This document shows positions 24,439 through 32,153 of a stretch of 64,000 nucleotides of DNA, piece after piece. Every line of letters begins with the position of its first letter. Within the stretch, counting starts at the first letter, position 1. Under the pieces are notes generated by a model. It saw nothing but the letters and a program-made list of their open reading frames with translations. It was not told where the DNA came from and ran no database searches. The DNA is from Fulvimarina sp039652615 (GTDB lineage: Bacteria > Pseudomonadota > Alphaproteobacteria > Rhizobiales > Rhizobiaceae). Location of the stretch: assembly GCF_039652615.1 (NCBI RefSeq), contig NZ_JBDJAC010000006.1, forward strand, positions 124,001 to 188,000, in the 5' to 3' direction. A program made the position numbers and the translations under genes.

Positions 24439-24618
24439 GCTTTTCGGTGAGGTGGAGGGATGGCTGCTCTGCATCAGGTCAGGATGGAGCAGACATGACC
24501 GGCAGACAAGACGGAACGGGGAGAGGGATGGCGCTCAGCGCAACGCGCGGATGGCCTCAAAGAAAGACGTCTCGAAGTTTGTCTTCGAGACACATCCCGG
24601 CGCTGTAAAGGAATGCAT

Positions 24619-24693
24619 TGGAGCGGGCGATGGGATTCGAACCCACGACCCCAACCTTGGCAAGGTTGTGCTCTACCACTGAGCTACGCCCGC
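24619..24693 (-). tRNA. tRNA-Gly (GCC)
   Basis: A 75-nt tRNA on the minus strand, GCGGGCG...CGCCCGC-T-CCA, with CCA encoded. The anticodon stem CAACC / GGTTG encloses TTGCCAA, giving anticodon GCC. D-arm (GTAGCTCAGTGGTAGAGC) and T-arm (GGGTTCGAATCCC) are canonical. Confidence 0.98.
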
Positions 24694-24852
24694 CCGCTCC
24701 GACCGAGACGCTTTTGCGTGTCGGCGACGGGCGCTATATCGCTCAAAGAGACGGCGAATGCAACAAGGAAAGCAGCGAAATTTTTGCATTCGCAAAAAGC
24801 GCGGTATGGGGCGCGCAAACCAAGCGATTCCACGGCGCCAGGGGAAACGAAG

Positions 24853-25386
24853 ATGGCGATGACACGCGACGATCTCATGGAATTCTTCGCCGAACATGAC
24901 ATCGAGGTGACGACGGTCGATCATCCGGCTCTCTTCACGGTGGATGAGTCCCGTTCCGTTCGCGGTGACATTCCGGGCGCCCACACCAAGAACCTCTTTC
25001 TGAAGGACAAGAAGGGCAGGATCTTTCTGGTCGTCGCCGAGGAGGATAGCGAGGTCGCGCTGAAGAGCCTGCACAAGAAGATCGGCGGCTCGGGTCGGCT
25101 GTCATTTGCGAGCGCCGACCAGATGCGGGACCTGCTCGGGGTGGAGCCCGGATCGGTGACCGCCTTCGGCGTCGTCAACGACACGGCCCATCTGGTGAAT
25201 GTCGTTCTTGATGAGCGGCTCGGTGAATACGATATCGTCAACGGACACCCGTTGACGAACACGGCCACCACATCCCTTCGCTACGAAGATTTGTTGCGGT
25301 TCTTCCGGTTGACGGGGCACGCAATTCTCGTCACCAAGCTCGGTGACGACGACGAAGACCATGCGAACGAGACGAGCGCCCCATGA
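24853..25386 (+). CDS. YbaK/ProX-type aminoacyl-tRNA deacylase
   Basis: A free-standing editing domain of 177 residues that hydrolyses mischarged tRNA, most likely Ala-tRNA(Pro) (ProXp-ala/PrdX group). Family blocks are HPALFTVDES, GDIPGAHTKNLFLKDKKGR, EDSEVALKSLHKKIGG, LSFASADQMRDLLGVEPGSV and NGHPLTNTATTSLRYEDLLRF. ATG 24853 follows GGGGAAACGAAG. The stop codon overlaps the start of the downstream cnoX by 4 bp (ATGA), so the two are translationally coupled. Confidence 0.92.
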   Translation: MAMTRDDLMEFFAEHDIEVTTVDHPALFTVDESRSVRGDIPGAHTKNLFLKDKKGRIFLVVAEEDSEVALKSLHKKIGGSGRLSFASADQMRDLLGVEPGSVTAFGVVNDTAHLVNVVLDERLGEYDIVNGHPLTNTATTSLRYEDLLRFFRLTGHAILVTKLGDDDEDHANETSAP

Positions 25387-26408
25387 GCGACAATCCTTAC
25401 GCCAACTCCACCTCGGGCTCCTACGCGGCAGGTCTGGGTGGCGCGCCGGGACCGGCTGCCGCCGAGCCGAAGCCGACCCTGCAGGGGTTCGGCGATCTTG
25501 CGGGTGCCGGCGGACCCTCGGCCGCTGATCTCATCAAGGATACGACGACCCAGGCCTTCTCCGACGACGTCATCAAGGAATCGCGCAATCAGCCGGTGCT
25601 GGTCGATTTCTGGGCGCCGTGGTGCGGGCCCTGCAAGCAGCTGACGCCTGTTCTGGAACGCGTGGTCCAGGCTGCCGGCGGCAAGGTGAAGCTCGTCAAG
25701 ATGAATATCGACGAGCATCCCTCGATCGCGGGCCAGCTCGGCGTCCAGTCCATCCCGGCCGTGTTCGCCTTTCTCGACGGTCAGCCGATCGATGGTTTCA
25801 TGGGCGCGCTGCCGGAAAGCGAACTCAAGAAGTTCATCGACAAGGTCATCCAGCAGGCTGGCCCCTCGCGCGGCGGCAATGATCCGATCGCCGATGCCAT
25901 GGCGCAGGCGGACGAGCTTCTCGAGGCCGGCGATGTTGGCAATGCGGCGCAGATCTACGGCGCGATCCTGCAGCATGAAGAAGGCCATGTGGGTGCGACC
26001 GGCGGGCTTGCGGAATGCTACATGAAGACCGGCGACAGCGAGCGCGCCTCCCAGCTGGTAGCCTCCCTGCCGCCGCAAGCCGATAGCGATCAGAGGGTTG
26101 CGGCGGTGAAGGCCAAGCTGAAGCTTGACGAGGAAGTCGCCGGTCTCGGCGATCCGGCCGAGCTTCAGGCCCGGCTCGATGCCAATCCCGACGACCATCA
26201 GGCGCGTTTCGACCTCGCTCTCATCGCCCAGGCGCGCAACGAGCGGCAAAAGGCCGCCGACCTGCTTCTGGACGTCATGCGTCGCGATCGGGAATTTGCC
26301 GATGACGGCGCCCGCAAGAAGCTTCTGGAGCTGTTCGAGGCCTGGGGACCGACCGACCCGGCGACGAAGGACGCGCGTCGCAAGCTGTCTTCTCTCCTGT
26401 TCCGCTGA
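25383..26408 (+). CDS. cnoX: Thioredoxin-like co-chaperone CnoX (YbbN)
   Basis: A 341-residue cytoplasmic protein with an N-terminal thioredoxin domain and C-terminal TPR-like helices. CnoX protects substrates from oxidative aggregation and hands them to GroEL or DnaK. The active site is WCGPC (Cys81, Cys84) in VLVDFWAPWCGPCKQL, and GVQSIPAVFAF holds the cis-Pro. The first 45 residues are a disordered Gly/Ala/Pro leader. Helical repeats cover about residues 170-335. Together with the editing deacylase upstream and the LON-domain gene downstream it forms a protein-quality-control cluster conserved in alphaproteobacteria. Confidence 0.93.
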   Translation: MSDNPYANSTSGSYAAGLGGAPGPAAAEPKPTLQGFGDLAGAGGPSAADLIKDTTTQAFSDDVIKESRNQPVLVDFWAPWCGPCKQLTPVLERVVQAAGGKVKLVKMNIDEHPSIAGQLGVQSIPAVFAFLDGQPIDGFMGALPESELKKFIDKVIQQAGPSRGGNDPIADAMAQADELLEAGDVGNAAQIYGAILQHEEGHVGATGGLAECYMKTGDSERASQLVASLPPQADSDQRVAAVKAKLKLDEEVAGLGDPAELQARLDANPDDHQARFDLALIAQARNERQKAADLLLDVMRRDREFADDGARKKLLELFEAWGPTDPATKDARRKLSSLLFR

Positions 26409-26496
26409 GCGTGAGACAGGGAGCCGCGCCCCAAGGCCTTGAGCCCGCCGGAGAAAAGCCCAGTTTCCATCCCTGAACCAATGAGGGAGAACACCT

Positions 26497-27180
26497 GTGG
26501 CACAGGCTGGAAACCGGGTCTATCGAAACGAGACCGAACTTCCCGAACGCGTGCCTGTCTTTCCCCTGAGCGGCGCGCTGCTTCTTCCGGGCGGCCAGTT
26601 GCCGCTCAACATCTTCGAGCCGCGCTATCTGGAGATGATCGACGACGCGCTCGGCGGCGAGCGCCTGATCGGCATGATCCAGCCCCGGCTCGACGGTGCG
26701 CGAAAGGCCGATGGCGAACCCGAGCTCTGCCGGGTTGGCTGTCTCGGTCGCATCACCTCCTACTCCGAGAGCGGTGACGGGCGCTATCTCATTGCCCTTC
26801 ACGGTGTCGCGCGGTTCCGCGTCCTGGAGGAAGTGGACAGCCGGCGGCATTATCGCATCTGCCGCATCAAGGCTTTCGCGGGTGATCTCGTCGAAGACGA
26901 CGGCGCGGCCAAGGTCAATCGCGACGGTCTTCTCGATATCTTCCGGCGCTATCTCGAAGCCAATCAGCTGGAAGCCGACTGGGACAGCGTGAAGTCCGCC
27001 CCCGACGACCTTCTCGTCTCGGCTCTTTGCATGATGATGGCGCCTCAGGGCGCGGCCGAACGCCAGGCGCTGCTGGAGGCGGAAGATCTCAAGACCCGGA
27101 CCGAGACGCTGATCGCGATCACCGAGATGGCGCTCGCCGAGGACGGCGAGGACGAGGACGGGCCGCGGACACTGAATTGA
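26497..27180 (+). CDS. LON substrate-binding domain protein
   Basis: A 227-residue protein consisting of the N-terminal substrate-binding domain of Lon without ATPase or protease. It shows VPVFPLSGALLLPGGQLPLN followed by IFEPRYLEMIDDAL, then the GCLGRITSYSE and RYLIALHGVARFRV strands. A helical half follows. GTG 26497 is preceded by GAGGGAGA. The role of free-standing LON-N proteins is not established; an adaptor function in proteolysis is often assumed. The C-terminus is acidic (AEDGEDEDG). Confidence 0.93.
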   Translation: MAQAGNRVYRNETELPERVPVFPLSGALLLPGGQLPLNIFEPRYLEMIDDALGGERLIGMIQPRLDGARKADGEPELCRVGCLGRITSYSESGDGRYLIALHGVARFRVLEEVDSRRHYRICRIKAFAGDLVEDDGAAKVNRDGLLDIFRRYLEANQLEADWDSVKSAPDDLLVSALCMMMAPQGAAERQALLEAEDLKTRTETLIAITEMALAEDGEDEDGPRTLN

Positions 27181-27212
27181 GCGTCGGCCTCGCAGCGAAT
27201 GGTGCCGGGAGC

Positions 27213-27746
27213 ATGCCGCGCCTCATCGTCGTCACCGGCTGTTCCGGCGGGGGAAAATCAACGCTGCTTGCGGAGCTTGCCCGGCGCGGTCATTTAGTCG
27301 TGGAAGAACCGGGCCGGCGGATCGTGCACTCGATTACCGACCCAGGCGATCCCAAACTTCCCTGGAACGATCTCGAAGCCTTCGCGAAAGCGGCAGCAGC
27401 GCTCGCAAGAACCGATTACGACGCCGTGAGAGGTGCGAGCGGGCCGGTCTTTTTCGATCGCGGTCTCGTCGATGCGCTTTCGGCGCTTCGCGCCGCGAGC
27501 GATCGTCCAATCGACCGTGATATGATCGACCGCTATCGATACGAGGAATACGCTTTCTTCGCGCCGCCCTGGGCGGACATCTGGGAGGGCGATACCGAGC
27601 GTCGCCATGGGTTCGACGCTGCCTGTGAGGAATATGAGCGGCTTATGGCCGATTATCCGGCCCTCGGCTATCGGCCGATCGTTCTTCCGAAAGCGAGCGT
27701 CACCGAGCGGGCGGAATTCATGCTAGAAGAGGACGGTATCCCGTGA
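27213..27746 (+). CDS. AAA-type ATPase
   Basis: A 177-residue P-loop ATPase of the AAA_28 group. Walker A is VVTGCSGGGKSTLLAEL near residues 6-22. GASGPVFFDRGLVDALSAL near residue 80 carries the Walker B-like acid. The C-terminal EEYERLMADYPALGYRPIVLP, with its nucleoside-kinase-like look, is typical. Its substrate is unknown; some relatives resemble kinases that act on small molecules. ATG 27213 has GGGAGC upstream, and an in-frame TTG overlapping the preceding stop codon (27177) is an alternative. Confidence 0.85.
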   Translation: MPRLIVVTGCSGGGKSTLLAELARRGHLVVEEPGRRIVHSITDPGDPKLPWNDLEAFAKAAAALARTDYDAVRGASGPVFFDRGLVDALSALRAASDRPIDRDMIDRYRYEEYAFFAPPWADIWEGDTERRHGFDAACEEYERLMADYPALGYRPIVLPKASVTERAEFMLEEDGIP

Positions 27747-27780
27747 AGCGAGCCAGCGGAGCCTGCGAAGGAGGCAAGAC

Positions 27781-27975
27781 ATGAACAGCGCAAAGACGAT
27801 TGCCCGGCCCGATCCCAAGCTTCTCGAACTCCTCGTCTGCCCGCTGACCAAGGCGGTGCTGCGCTATGATCGCGAGAGGCAGGAATTGATCAGCGAAAAG
27901 GCGAAGCTCGCCTATCCGATCCGCGACGGGATTCCGATCATGCTGGCTTCCGAGGCGCGCGAACTGGAAGACTGA
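27781..27975 (+). CDS. Trm112 family protein
   Basis: A 64-residue protein with the Trm112 fold: LLELLVCPLTKAVLRYDRER, then LISEKAKLAYPIRDGIPIML. In eukaryotes Trm112 activates methyltransferases, and the bacterial role is poorly known. Only one of the usual zinc cysteines remains (Cys23), so it probably binds no zinc, as in many bacterial members. AAGGAGGCAAGAC precedes the ATG, a strong ribosome site. Confidence 0.92.
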   Translation: MNSAKTIARPDPKLLELLVCPLTKAVLRYDRERQELISEKAKLAYPIRDGIPIMLASEARELED

Positions 27976-28046
27976 TCGCGCGCCTCGGGTTTGATTGAGC
28001 CTATTGCCCGGCACTTCGGCTCATATGCCGCTCGGGCTGCCGGCGA

Positions 28047-29783
28047 TCAGATGCCGTCGCCATAATAGCCGGGGCCGCTCTCGCCCTTCGACTTTTCGGC
28101 CACCTTCTCGCGCCCGTCTCCGAAGAGATCGTAGAGGATCGGACGCAACAGGAAGTCCAGCGCGCCGAGGATCGCCGCGGCGAAGACGTTCAGACCGAAC
28201 AGCACAGCGAGAACGATCAGGAAACCGCTCGCAACGAAGCGGTTGCGGGTGAGGGACGCGGCCAGATCGGGATCGCCGCTGGCCTCTTGACCGAGCCACT
28301 TCGATTTGAGCTTTTCGAAGCCCGACCTGGGTGCAGCATCTTCCGCGCCCGGAAGAGGCTGGGAGACCGCAGGTTTCGAAAGCTTGGTGACGATGCCCAG
28401 TGCGACCGTTTCATTGGTCAGCTGGTCGATCAGGATGAAGGCTCCGAGCTCACGGTTCTCCGCATAGGTGGTCGCGACCGGCGGGCGATCGAACGAGAGC
28501 GTCACCTTTCCGATCTCGTTCATCAGAAGTGCGTTTGCGTTCTTCACCTGATAGGAATGGATGTCCACCGAGCCGTTCAGCGCGCGCAGGGTCGCGGGGC
28601 TCTGGTGGGAGCCGAGCTTCGCGATCAGGCGGCCGCCTGCCACCATCGGACGGTCGACCATCCACAGGATGTCCGCCTCGATGGTCTTGACCGGCTGGAT
28701 CGTGTCGCCGTCACGCACGATGACGTCGCCGCGCGAGGCGTCGATCTCGTCGTTGAGCGTCAGCGTGATGGCATCGCCCGTCCGCGCCTCGTCGGCTATG
28801 GCATCAGCGTTCCAGACCGCTTTCACCGTGGACTTCTGGCCCGAAGGCAGGGAGACGATCCTGTCGCCCGCCTTCACCGTTCCGCTGGCTACCGTGCCGC
28901 AGAAGCCCCGGAAGTCGAGATTCGGGCGGTTTACCCACTGAACGGGCAGGCGGAACGGCAGTCCGTCGGCCTCGAAGGTCTCCGGATTTGCGGTCTCAAG
29001 GCGCTGAAGCAGTGTTTCGCCAGTGTACCAGGGCGAATTTGGCGAGCGCTCGACGATGTTGTCGCCGTTCTTGGCCGAAACCGGGATATAGGAGACATCC
29101 GTGAAGCCGAGTTGCGGCAGGATCGCTTCGTAGTCGCGCTTGATTTCCTCGAAGCGATCCTCGGAGAAATCGACGAGATCCATCTTGTTGATGGCGATGA
29201 CCACCGACTTGATGCCGACGAGCGAAGTAATAAAGGAGTGCCGCCGCGTCTGGGGCAGGATGCCCTTGCGCGCATCGACCAGAATCACCGCGAGTTCGGC
29301 CTGGGAGGCGCCGGTCGCCATGTTGCGCGTATACTGCTCGTGGCCAGGCGTATCGGCGATGATGAAGGCGCGGTTCGCCGTCGAGAAATAGCGATAGGCG
29401 ACGTCGATCGTGATGCCCTGTTCGCGCTCGGCGGACAGGCCATCGACCAGAAGCGCGAAATCGAGGTCGCCGCCGGTCGTGCCGAACTTCTTCGAATCCT
29501 TTTCGAGCGCTTCCATCTGGTCGTCGAAAACGGCATTCGTCTCGTAGAGAAGACGGCCGATCAGGGTCGACTTGCCGTCGTCGACGGAGCCGCAGGTGAT
29601 GAAGCGCAGGAGGGATTCGGCCGGCGAAACGAGCGGCGTCATGCCCTCTTGCGGGTCCACGACCGCAGCGCCGCCTTCATCGGGCGCGGGGCCGGCGAAG
29701 GTTTCGTCTTCAAGGGCAGCCGGCGTCGAGCCCTGCGCCTTATCGGCTTCGTCGGGGAGACGTTCGTCAAGAGCGTTGGCCAT
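28047..29783 (-). CDS. cysN: Sulfate adenylyltransferase subunit 1 with membrane tail
   Basis: GTPase subunit of ATP sulfurylase; with CysD it makes adenosine 5'-phosphosulfate from sulfate and ATP. The product is 578 residues. G motifs are visible: GSVDDGKST near 66, DTPGHEQYTRNM near 144-155 and NKMDLVDF near 200. Domains 2 and 3 follow normally to about residue 480. Instead of an APS kinase (CysC) domain, the last 69 residues contain a strongly hydrophobic segment (about 516-545, FVASGFLIVLAVLFGLNVFA) and a Lys/Gly-rich end (KGESGPGYYGDG). About 55 extra residues, acidic and Pro-rich, precede the GTPase domain. It begins 2 bp after cysD. Confidence 0.95.
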   Translation of the reverse strand: MANALDERLPDEADKAQGSTPAALEDETFAGPAPDEGGAAVVDPQEGMTPLVSPAESLLRFITCGSVDDGKSTLIGRLLYETNAVFDDQMEALEKDSKKFGTTGGDLDFALLVDGLSAEREQGITIDVAYRYFSTANRAFIIADTPGHEQYTRNMATGASQAELAVILVDARKGILPQTRRHSFITSLVGIKSVVIAINKMDLVDFSEDRFEEIKRDYEAILPQLGFTDVSYIPVSAKNGDNIVERSPNSPWYTGETLLQRLETANPETFEADGLPFRLPVQWVNRPNLDFRGFCGTVASGTVKAGDRIVSLPSGQKSTVKAVWNADAIADEARTGDAITLTLNDEIDASRGDVIVRDGDTIQPVKTIEADILWMVDRPMVAGGRLIAKLGSHQSPATLRALNGSVDIHSYQVKNANALLMNEIGKVTLSFDRPPVATTYAENRELGAFILIDQLTNETVALGIVTKLSKPAVSQPLPGAEDAAPRSGFEKLKSKWLGQEASGDPDLAASLTRNRFVASGFLIVLAVLFGLNVFAAAILGALDFLLRPILYDLFGDGREKVAEKSKGESGPGYYGDGI

Positions 29784-29785
29784 GG

Positions 29786-30688
29786 TCAGAAATAGCCTTC
29801 CTGCTTCTTTTCTTCCATCGAAGCGCCGGAGTCGCGATCGATGACGCGCCCCTGCCGCTCCGATACGCGCGAGCCGCGCATTTCGGCGATGATGTCGTCG
29901 AGTGTTTCAGCCTGTGATTCCACAGCGCCCGTCAGCGGGTAGCAGCCGAGGGTCCGGAAGCGGACCATCATCTCTTCCACGCTTTCGCCGGGTCTCAGCT
30001 GCATCCGGTCGTCGTCGCGCATGATGAGTGCGCCGTCACGGCGCACCACCGGCCGCTTGGCCGCGTAATAAAGCGGCACGACCGGGATCTGCTCGAGCGC
30101 GATGTAGTCCCAGATGTCCTGCTCGGTCCAGTTCGACAGGGGGAAGACGCGAAAGCTCTCGCCGTTCTTCTTGCGGGTGTTGAACAGCTTCCAGGGCTCC
30201 GGCCGCTGGTTCTTGGCGTCCCAGCGATGTTCGGCGGACCTGAGGGAGAAGACGCGCTCCTTGGCGCGGGACTTTTCCTCGTCGCGCCGCGCGCCGCCGA
30301 AGGCCGCGTCGAACTTGTACTTGTCGAGCGCCTGTTTGAGTGCCTGCGTCTTCATCACGTCGGTGTGGACCGCCGAGCCGGAATCGAACGGATTGATGCC
30401 CGCCTTCACCCCGTCCTGATTGGTGTAGACGATCAACTCGATGCCCAGCTCCTTCGCCCGACGGTCGCGGAATTCGATCATTTCCCGGAATTTCCAGGTC
30501 GTGTCGATATGCATGAGCGGGAACGGCGGCTTGCCCGGCGCGAAGGCCTTCATGGCGAGATGCAGCATCACCGCCGAGTCCTTGCCGATCGAATAGAGCA
30601 TCACCGGATTGTCGGCGCTCGCCGCAACCTCGCGGATGATGAAGATCGATTCGGCCTCCAGGCGCTGGAGGTGTGTCATATGTTTCAT
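29786..30688 (-). CDS. cysD: Sulfate adenylyltransferase subunit 2
   Basis: Catalytic PP-loop subunit of ATP sulfurylase, 300 residues. The ATP-binding PP-loop is MLYSIGKDSAVMLHLAMKAF near 29-48. Family blocks VIYTNQ-like (LIVYTNQDGVKAGINPFDSG), FDAAFGGARRDEEKSRAKER and FPLSNWTEQDIWDYI are intact, and the C-terminus GRVIDRDSGASMEEKKQEGYF is canonical. ATG 30688 lies behind AAAGGCC; ATG 30679 is an alternative. cysH ends 203 bp upstream, with two inverted family C repeats in the gap. Confidence 0.97.
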   Translation of the reverse strand: MKHMTHLQRLEAESIFIIREVAASADNPVMLYSIGKDSAVMLHLAMKAFAPGKPPFPLMHIDTTWKFREMIEFRDRRAKELGIELIVYTNQDGVKAGINPFDSGSAVHTDVMKTQALKQALDKYKFDAAFGGARRDEEKSRAKERVFSLRSAEHRWDAKNQRPEPWKLFNTRKKNGESFRVFPLSNWTEQDIWDYIALEQIPVVPLYYAAKRPVVRRDGALIMRDDDRMQLRPGESVEEMMVRFRTLGCYPLTGAVESQAETLDDIIAEMRGSRVSERQGRVIDRDSGASMEEKKQEGYF

Positions 30689-30760
30689 GGCCGGTGGCCT
30701 TTGCTTTCGCTCCGCCGTCGTCCCCGATCACTGCGGGGGCGGCTCTCAAATTCTCGGATC

Positions 30761-30789
30761 GTCATCCTCGGGCTCCGTCCCGAGGATAC
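30761..30789. repeat. Dispersed palindromic repeat, family C, copy 1
   Basis: A 9-bp stem ATCCTCGGG / CCCGAGGAT with loop CTCCGT, preceded by GTC. It is inverted relative to the copy at 30838-30866, and together the pair could form one long hairpin between cysH and cysD. Confidence 0.75.
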
Positions 30790-30837
30790 AGTGGTCTTGG
30801 CCCCAGACGCGTTTCTATCTTTGCGCCTCACCGCCCT

Positions 30838-30866
30838 GGATTCTCGGGACGGAGCCCGAGAATGAC
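30838..30866. repeat. Dispersed palindromic repeat, family C, copy 2
   Basis: A 9-bp stem ATTCTCGGG / CCCGAGAAT with loop ACGGAG, followed by GAC. This GTCATTCTCGGG type of element is widespread in alphaproteobacterial spacers. Confidence 0.75.
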
Positions 30867-30891
30867 GGTGGAGGGAGGGGCAGAAAGAAGC

Positions 30892-31650
30892 CTAGGCTCT
30901 CGCGCCCTCCGAAACCTCGTTTCCGTCCGGAACGTGGAGGCCGCATTCGCGCTTGGTGTCGTCTTCCCACCACCAGCGGCCGGCGCGCTCCGGCTCGCCG
31001 GGCTGGAGCGCCCGTGTGCAGGGCGCGCAGCCGATCGAAAGGAAGCCCTTGTCGTGCAGGCTGTTGACCGGCACGCCGTTGTCCGCCGTGAAGGCGGCGA
31101 TTTCGGCGCGCGACAGATCGAAGACGGGATTCGCCTTGATCAGTCCACGTGACCCATCAAAGCCGACGAAATCCATGTCCTGCCGGTTCGCAGACTGATC
31201 GGCGCGCAAGCCCGTCACCCAGCCATTTGCGCCTTCGAGGGCGCGGCCGAGGGGTTCGATCTTGCGCACGCCGCAGCAGTTCAGGCGAAACTCCTTGGCG
31301 TAGTAGAAGCCGTCTATGCCCTGCTCGTCGATCAGCTCTTCCAGCTTCTCGCCCTTCGGATATTTCGCGTGGATGCGCTTGCCGTAGGTTTCTTCCGTCT
31401 TGCGCCAGAGATCGTAGGTCTCCGGAAAGAGGCGGCCGGTGTCGAGCGTCACCACGTCGATCTTGATGTTATGCTTGAAGATCAGATGGGTGATCATCTG
31501 ATCCTCGATGCCGAGGCTGGTCGTGAAAACGATCCGGCCGGGTGTGACCTCCCGCAACCGTTCGAGACGGGCGAGGGGCGTCAGCGTCGGAAATTCCCCG
31601 TTGAGCTCGCGGGCAAGCTCTTTCAGGTCGGGCTGTGCGTCGTCTCTCAT
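30892..31650 (-). CDS. cysH: Adenylylsulfate (APS) reductase
   Basis: Reduces APS to sulfite and AMP. It is 252 residues. Two cysteine pairs, RLNCCGVRKIEPL and IGCAPCTRAL, bind the 4Fe-4S cluster that separates APS reductases from PAPS reductases. The active-site end is KRECGLHVPDG, with the catalytic cysteine. The PP-loop region shows FTTSLGIEDQMITHL. This fits the absence of an APS kinase domain in the cluster. ATG 31650 follows AAGGAAG and overlaps the DUF934 stop by 4 bp (ATGA). Confidence 0.96.
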   Translation of the reverse strand: MRDDAQPDLKELARELNGEFPTLTPLARLERLREVTPGRIVFTTSLGIEDQMITHLIFKHNIKIDVVTLDTGRLFPETYDLWRKTEETYGKRIHAKYPKGEKLEELIDEQGIDGFYYAKEFRLNCCGVRKIEPLGRALEGANGWVTGLRADQSANRQDMDFVGFDGSRGLIKANPVFDLSRAEIAAFTADNGVPVNSLHDKGFLSIGCAPCTRALQPGEPERAGRWWWEDDTKRECGLHVPDGNEVSEGARA

Positions 31651-32153
31651 CCCGCGGCTTCCTTTCGAGCGGCCAGCCGCTGCTGGAGGATGCTCTGCCC
31701 CTCGCCGAAACCGGTCTGATAATGGACCGTCATGGAGTCCTTCATTTCCAGCCATTGCTGCACCGGCTGGCGGTTCGCCATCGTGTCCGGCAGGTCGACC
31801 TCGTCGAAGCCGCAGGCCAGCGCATCGGCGAACTGATCGGCGATCAGCGGACCGCTGGCGCGCAGCGTGCCCTCGAAACCTTCGCGGCGGAGGCGCTTAG
31901 CAAGCGAGAACCCGCGCCCGTCGGCAAAGGCCGGGAAGATGACGGCAATGAGATCGACCGAACCGAAATATCTGGCGATGTCCGCCACGTCCGCATCGTT
32001 CGGCACCAGGAGACCATAAGGGGTCGCCGGCACATCGACCTCACCGGCGAGCGCAAGCGGGACGAGCGGCTTCGACGCGGATTTCACCTCGTCCACCGTT
32101 TCGGCAAGGGTATAGGCGTTCGGGCGTTCGCCCTCGCTGGAGATGATCGTCAT
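31647..32153 (-). CDS. DUF934 protein
   Basis: A 168-residue soluble protein of DUF934, nearly always encoded next to cysI and cysH in alphaproteobacteria. Conserved parts are YGLLVPNDADVADIARYFGS, VIFPAFADGRGFSLAKRLR, and GFDEVDLPDTMANRQPVQQW. The role in sulfite reduction is unproven; an accessory or electron-transfer link to CysI is assumed from context. Its ATG shares one base with the cysI stop (TAATG), and its stop overlaps the cysH start, so three genes are translationally coupled. Confidence 0.92.
   Translation of the reverse strand: MTIISSEGERPNAYTLAETVDEVKSASKPLVPLALAGEVDVPATPYGLLVPNDADVADIARYFGSVDLIAVIFPAFADGRGFSLAKRLRREGFEGTLRASGPLIADQFADALACGFDEVDLPDTMANRQPVQQWLEMKDSMTVHYQTGFGEGQSILQQRLAARKEAAG

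Noticed and set aside
28047..28290. APS kinase (CysC) domain fused to CysN
   Set aside because: The C-terminal extension lacks a P-loop and is hydrophobic; CysH has the two Cys pairs of an APS reductase, so no kinase is needed.
28287..29795. 502-codon open frame opposite cysN
   Set aside because: Antisense shadow of a conserved GTPase.
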